Of a DNA stretch of 64,000 bases, positions 61,534-64,000 are shown piece after piece. Source of the DNA: Neisseriaceae bacterium JH1-16 (lineage in GTDB: Bacteria > Pseudomonadota > Gammaproteobacteria > Burkholderiales > Chromobacteriaceae); the NCBI GenBank assembly GCA_025989215.1, contig JAPDNP010000005.1, positions 293,275 through 357,274 of the forward strand. The letters are read 5' to 3'. The notes beneath the pieces are model-generated. The model ran no database searches and was not told the origin of the DNA. It worked only from the letters and a program-made list of their open reading frames with translations. Position numbers and translations under genes: made by a program. Position 1 is the first letter of the stretch. The number at the start of each line of letters is the position of its first letter.

Positions 61534-62568
61534 TCACTTTATTCCTGCCTTTTCCAAGTCCGCTACTGGTAAGTTCTTGAAGAGGCTAAAGCCTATGACT
61601 TCGTGTTGGTACTGTTCAAAATTGTAGCCCCAATCTCGTAACGTCTCTTCTGTCGAATCAGATGGCAACTTGGTCTCGTATACAAGCCTCAGATAAGTGG
61701 GGTCCTTATAAGCCCAGTAATATTTCCCGCTAAATACAATGGTCCTGAGTTTCTTTAACTTCCTAACAAGCAAAGGGATTAACACTCTAACCGGAGTCTG
61801 TGCGCTAAAGTTCGTTACTTCGTCTGTTGCCCATTCGCCAGAATTTTTTACCCAGTAGTCGAATGAGTACCGGAAGCGTTTATCGTGGTTTCCTAAGTCG
61901 AAGTCGTCTTCACTAGCTTCTGCTAGCAGAACGCGACAGGCATCGAGAAGAGTCTTGAAGGCATCAATGTCATGAATTTCACAATGCACGTCATAGTGAA
62001 ATACATCTACATAAAGGGACAAGAACTGCCCAAAATAGCGAAGAGCCAGCTTGTGGCTATAGATGATGTCGGGAATTGACGGCGACAACGCGAAGGCTAG
62101 CGCCAATACACCAGGCATTATGTCTCTAACTTTCTGGTCCTCACTTGCGCCAACCGGCGGCAAAAACTCAATGCTCTTTGACTTCTTGTCGCCATTGATC
62201 AAGGTAGTTGCCTGCCAGAACAGCGGGCGCGACACATAGATTTCCTCACTCTTCAGATCAACAGCAAATGCGATTACGTGACTCTTATAGCTGAGCTCTG
62301 TCCAGTAGTACAACGTGCTTTCTTTGATTCCGCCAACAACCGGAACACCATCCTTCTTCCGTACCTTTAGGTTCTCAGATGACTTAACTTGTGCCTTAAA
62401 GTACGTCCCGGTGACGTTGGTGCCATGCACGATCTCTACTTCGAAATCTATCCCATAATCACTCTCGGTCACGTTCCGAAAGATGCCAATATTGCGCAGC
62501 TTGTACAGCAGTATTGCGTACGAGTCGGATTCTGCTTTGTGTTGACGGATACGCGTCGGCAATTGCAT
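61534..62568 (-). CDS. DUF4365-domain protein, PD-(D/E)XK nuclease-like
   Basis: 344 residues. The N-terminal 160 residues match DUF4365: RNVTESDYGIDFEVEIVHG supplies the acidic residues (Asp41, Glu45) and TYFKAQVKSS supplies the Gln60-Val-Lys62 of a PD-(D/E)XK-type active site. The C-terminal half (about 165-344) is unrecognised, helical and rich in aromatic residues. DUF4365 proteins are common in defence islands and mobile elements. Codons are AT-richer than the backbone (about half G+C). It is the main non-mobility gene here, hence a candidate cargo. Confidence 0.75.
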   Translation of the reverse strand: MQLPTRIRQHKAESDSYAILLYKLRNIGIFRNVTESDYGIDFEVEIVHGTNVTGTYFKAQVKSSENLKVRKKDGVPVVGGIKESTLYYWTELSYKSHVIAFAVDLKSEEIYVSRPLFWQATTLINGDKKSKSIEFLPPVGASEDQKVRDIMPGVLALAFALSPSIPDIIYSHKLALRYFGQFLSLYVDVFHYDVHCEIHDIDAFKTLLDACRVLLAEASEDDFDLGNHDKRFRYSFDYWVKNSGEWATDEVTNFSAQTPVRVLIPLLVRKLKKLRTIVFSGKYYWAYKDPTYLRLVYETKLPSDSTEETLRDWGYNFEQYQHEVIGFSLFKNLPVADLEKAGIK

Positions 62569-62606
62569 GGCTAATGATCTCGAACGTTAGAGCTTAGGGG
62601 TTAGGC

Positions 62607-62648
62607 CGCGGCACTCAGTTCATAACTTGTACTGAACAGAGTGCCGCG
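62607..62648. other. long hairpin upstream of the DUF4365 gene
   Basis: Stem CGCGGCACTC/GAGTGCCGCG extended by GTTCA/TGAAC around a ten-base loop. It lies between the DUF4365 start and the next gene. It may be a terminator for the 98-residue protein gene, an operator or a recombination site; there is no T-run. Confidence 0.5.
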
Positions 62649-62736
62649 TATTAAAGCCCGAAGAATGAGTACCTATGACGCCGAATGGGCTCTCCAGCTC
62701 ACACTCCACGACTAGGGACGTATAACGGATATAAGC

Positions 62737-62754
62737 GACCCGCTTTAGCGGGTC
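62737..62754 (-). terminator. hairpin after the 98-residue protein gene
   Basis: Stem GACCCGCT/AGCGGGTC with a two-base centre (effective loop four), 36 bases after the stop on the minus strand; weakly T-rich tail. Confidence 0.55.
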
Positions 62755-62789
62755 CGCTTGATGGATTTATTAGCTATGACTATCAATGA

Positions 62790-63086
62790 TTAGCTTTCTA
62801 ACCAGTTTTTCCATCCGTGGTACTGCACCGCAACGCTATAGAATTTTTCGACATCCGATTCTGCCCCAACTTCCTTTGGGTTGAGGTTTACGGTGCATTT
62901 CCCCGTTTCGGAATCAATGCTAATTGATTCGGCCTTGATCGGATCATTTCTGTGCCAAGCAGAATCTTCAAATTCGAACCCTATTTGCGGGGTAATTTCT
63001 GACTCAACTTCCTTGGAGACATACTTGGATACGAGCCCGGTGTTCGGCGAATGAAAATAGATGTTGCGAACTAAAGTGAACTTCAT
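62790..63086 (-). CDS. hypothetical protein
   Basis: 98 residues with a strong ribosome site (AAAGGAACCGCAC before ATG 63086). It reads MKFTLVRNIYFHSPNTGLVS and then alternates beta-like strands and acidic stretches (KEVESEITPQIGFEFEDSAW, ISIDSETGKCTVNLN); probably a small globular cytoplasmic protein. No motif recognised. AT-richer codons than the backbone. Confidence 0.62.
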   Translation of the reverse strand: MKFTLVRNIYFHSPNTGLVSKYVSKEVESEITPQIGFEFEDSAWHRNDPIKAESISIDSETGKCTVNLNPKEVGAESDVEKFYSVAVQYHGWKNWLES

Positions 63087-63299
63087 GTGCGGTTCCTTTT
63101 TTCGTTGGTTTACTAAATAGCTAACTTGTTAGTAGACGGCCTGGCGGTCAGTCTACTAGTTGATAATGGGGCAGAGAAGCCAGTCACTAAGCAATTGATT
63201 TACAAGGAAATCAACCCGCCTTTGCCCATCTATTCACATCAATATACGGACAGAGCATCAATATTATCCTATTTGCATTTTTCTACATAGGAGTAACTC
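63087..63299. other. intergenic promoter region
   Basis: AT-rich DNA between the divergent 98-residue gene and the tiny ORF at 63300. It contains an imperfect inverted repeat near 63138-63162 (AGACGGCCTGGCGGTCAGTCT) and an AT-rich block at 63238-63290 suited to a plus-strand promoter. No larger gene. Confidence 0.4.
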
Positions 63300-63377
63300 A
63301 TGAATCCACACGGATCTCTTGGTCACAGAGAAGTCCGCTTTGGCATGGATAGCGGAACGGATTGCGTCTGGGTGTGA
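63300..63377 (+). CDS. 25-residue ORF with ideal ribosome site
   Basis: AGGAG seven bases before ATG 63300, ORF MNPHGSLGHREVRFGMDSGT then DCVWV, stop at 63375-63377. The stop overlaps a GTG start (GTGA) of the next ORF. It might be a leader peptide, a micro-protein or the 5' part of a frameshifted gene. Confidence 0.3.
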   Translation: MNPHGSLGHREVRFGMDSGTDCVWV

Positions 63378-63538
63378 CTGGCTACTTTGGCACAGAGGAG
63401 CAGACATCCGTGCTCGGGTACCTGTGTGGCGGGAAGTTCATCTGCCCAAACGACCGCTCATGCCAATGTGTTAAAACAACTACTCTCGGCCAGGAGCGGT
63501 CACTAACGTCCCTACAATTAATGTCTGGTCAAGGCTGA
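63374..63538 (+). CDS. 54-residue ORF overlapping the preceding stop
   Basis: GTG 63374 in a GTGA overlap. It opens VTGYFGTEEQTSVLGYLCGG and carries three closely spaced cysteines after that. Another frame is also open over part of this stretch, so the coding frame is uncertain. May be a decayed phage gene. 63539-63625 shows nothing. Confidence 0.22.
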   Translation: MTGYFGTEEQTSVLGYLCGGKFICPNDRSCQCVKTTTLGQERSLTSLQLMSGQG

Positions 63539-63625
63539 AAGAGTTCGATCGAATTTGTCCGCTGAATGACGGTAGCTTCTTCTTGCTCAGAGCGGTCAGT
63601 GAGGGTTCCCCTCCCCCATATAGGT

Positions 63626-63919
63626 TTAGGCCGCCCCCTTCTCACGAACAGTCTTGCCTGCAATATAGAGAACTGCGCAGCCAGCGATGCCAATGTAAAC
63701 CGGGGCTTCTGATACTTTGGCAAGTAGGCTGGAATCGAAGGCTGCGATTACAAAGAGGACCCCCGATGGAAAAGAGCTGCCTGTTATACCAACGACAAAC
63801 ATATCCTCTACTGTGACTGGCTTTGACTTGAACCATCGGTATGCCCAACAGGCAACCATGACGAGGAGACCTGAGATGACAGGGCCTATTTTCACGAAAG
63901 CATTTAGATCAAAGTTCAT
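63626..63919 (-). CDS. small inner-membrane protein
   Basis: 97 residues from ATG 63919, with AAGGTG eight bases upstream. It begins MNFDLNAFVKIGPVISGLLV and has three hydrophobic segments (about 11-28, 40-62 and 68-85), the last being APVYIGIAGCAVLYIAGKTV. The size and topology recall small phage or island membrane proteins (holin-like), but no family is recognised. Its start overlaps the 3' end of the upstream gene by 11 bases, so the two are translationally coupled. Confidence 0.65.
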   Translation of the reverse strand: MNFDLNAFVKIGPVISGLLVMVACWAYRWFKSKPVTVEDMFVVGITGSSFPSGVLFVIAAFDSSLLAKVSEAPVYIGIAGCAVLYIAGKTVREKGAA

Positions 63920-64000
63920 CGGGCACCTTCTTTGCGTGCTCTGCAAGCGCATAGCCAAGGACTGCACCGATAATCGCGCCAATAGGACCACCTACACTGG
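63909..64000 (-). CDS. partial gene with glycine-zipper C-terminus, cut by the window edge
   Basis: The minus-strand frame is open from the edge and ends at TGA 63911-63909: VGGPIGAIIGAVLGYALAEH, then AKKVPDEL. The GxxxGxxxG pattern is a glycine-zipper membrane helix. Only about 30 residues are visible. It overlaps the start of the next gene by 11 bases, which supports both calls. Confidence 0.6.
   Translation of the reverse strand, partial: SVGGPIGAIIGAVLGYALAEHAKKVPDEL

Overview
The window is high-GC chromosomal DNA (roughly two-thirds G+C by eye) from a betaproteobacterium. The protein families and gene style fit the Neisseriales/Chromobacteriaceae best, but there is no rRNA or marker gene here to prove it. 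About 57 kb is ordinary backbone. The last 7 kb (about 57.1-64.0 kb) is a lower-GC, mobile-looking island.

Layout. 0-3.2 kb: pyrB-pyrI behind a leader-peptide/attenuator, then a ClC-type chloride channel. 4.2-12.1 kb: transport and regulation genes (two MFS permeases, a nucleoside deaminase, LysR, a DHA2 efflux pump with its MarR regulator, AraC) and panB. 13.3-22 kb: a fused indolepyruvate:ferredoxin oxidoreductase, rarD, a GNAT protein, a small secreted protein, an inositol monophosphatase-like enzyme, a secreted protein of unknown function and rsmE. 23-27.8 kb: a zinc-ribbon protein, a hexose-phosphate mutarotase, a HutC-like regulator, a small serine hydrolase and a sulfate-binding protein. 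27.8-32.4 kb: a magnesium locus (mgtA behind a long structured leader, then mgtC). 33.4-41.2 kb: an MFS permease, an unknown protein, a DEDDh exonuclease, DedA, an SbmA/YddA-like ABC exporter and the RNA ligase RtcB. 41.4-50.2 kb: three paralogous acid-shock (Asr-like) genes interleaved with a CsgG-family lipoprotein trio, an M3 peptidase, psiF, LysR and a quinone oxidoreductase. 50.7-54.9 kb: a PAS-PAS-GAF-GGDEF-EAL protein and a DUF3422 protein. 55.6-55.8 kb: tRNA-Asn and tRNA-Thr.

Two genome-scale signals stand out. (1) Five intergenic repeat elements of about 740-800 bp (3.4, 12.5, 22.1, 32.5 and 39.0 kb) share one plan: inverted outer arms, each with a strong hairpin and ending in TTCGGCCAA/TTGGCCGAA-type words, flank a central pair of DnaA-box-like 9-mers (TTATCCACA) whose pitch is exactly 30 bp in all five. 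All five lie between convergent genes. (2) The 9-mer TTGGCCGAA (either strand) occurs about 45 times in the first 57 kb, in genes, in repeats and as inverted pairs at gene ends. It behaves like a DNA uptake sequence, and I saw none of it in the last 7 kb.

The island carries an HTH protein divergent from a large serine recombinase whose stop codon overlaps the start of a ParB-like gene, which in turn overlaps a RepB-like gene. Next to it are very small overlapping genes, a DUF4365 (PD-(D/E)XK nuclease-like) protein that could be defence cargo, and small hypothetical or membrane proteins. One of these runs off the right edge.
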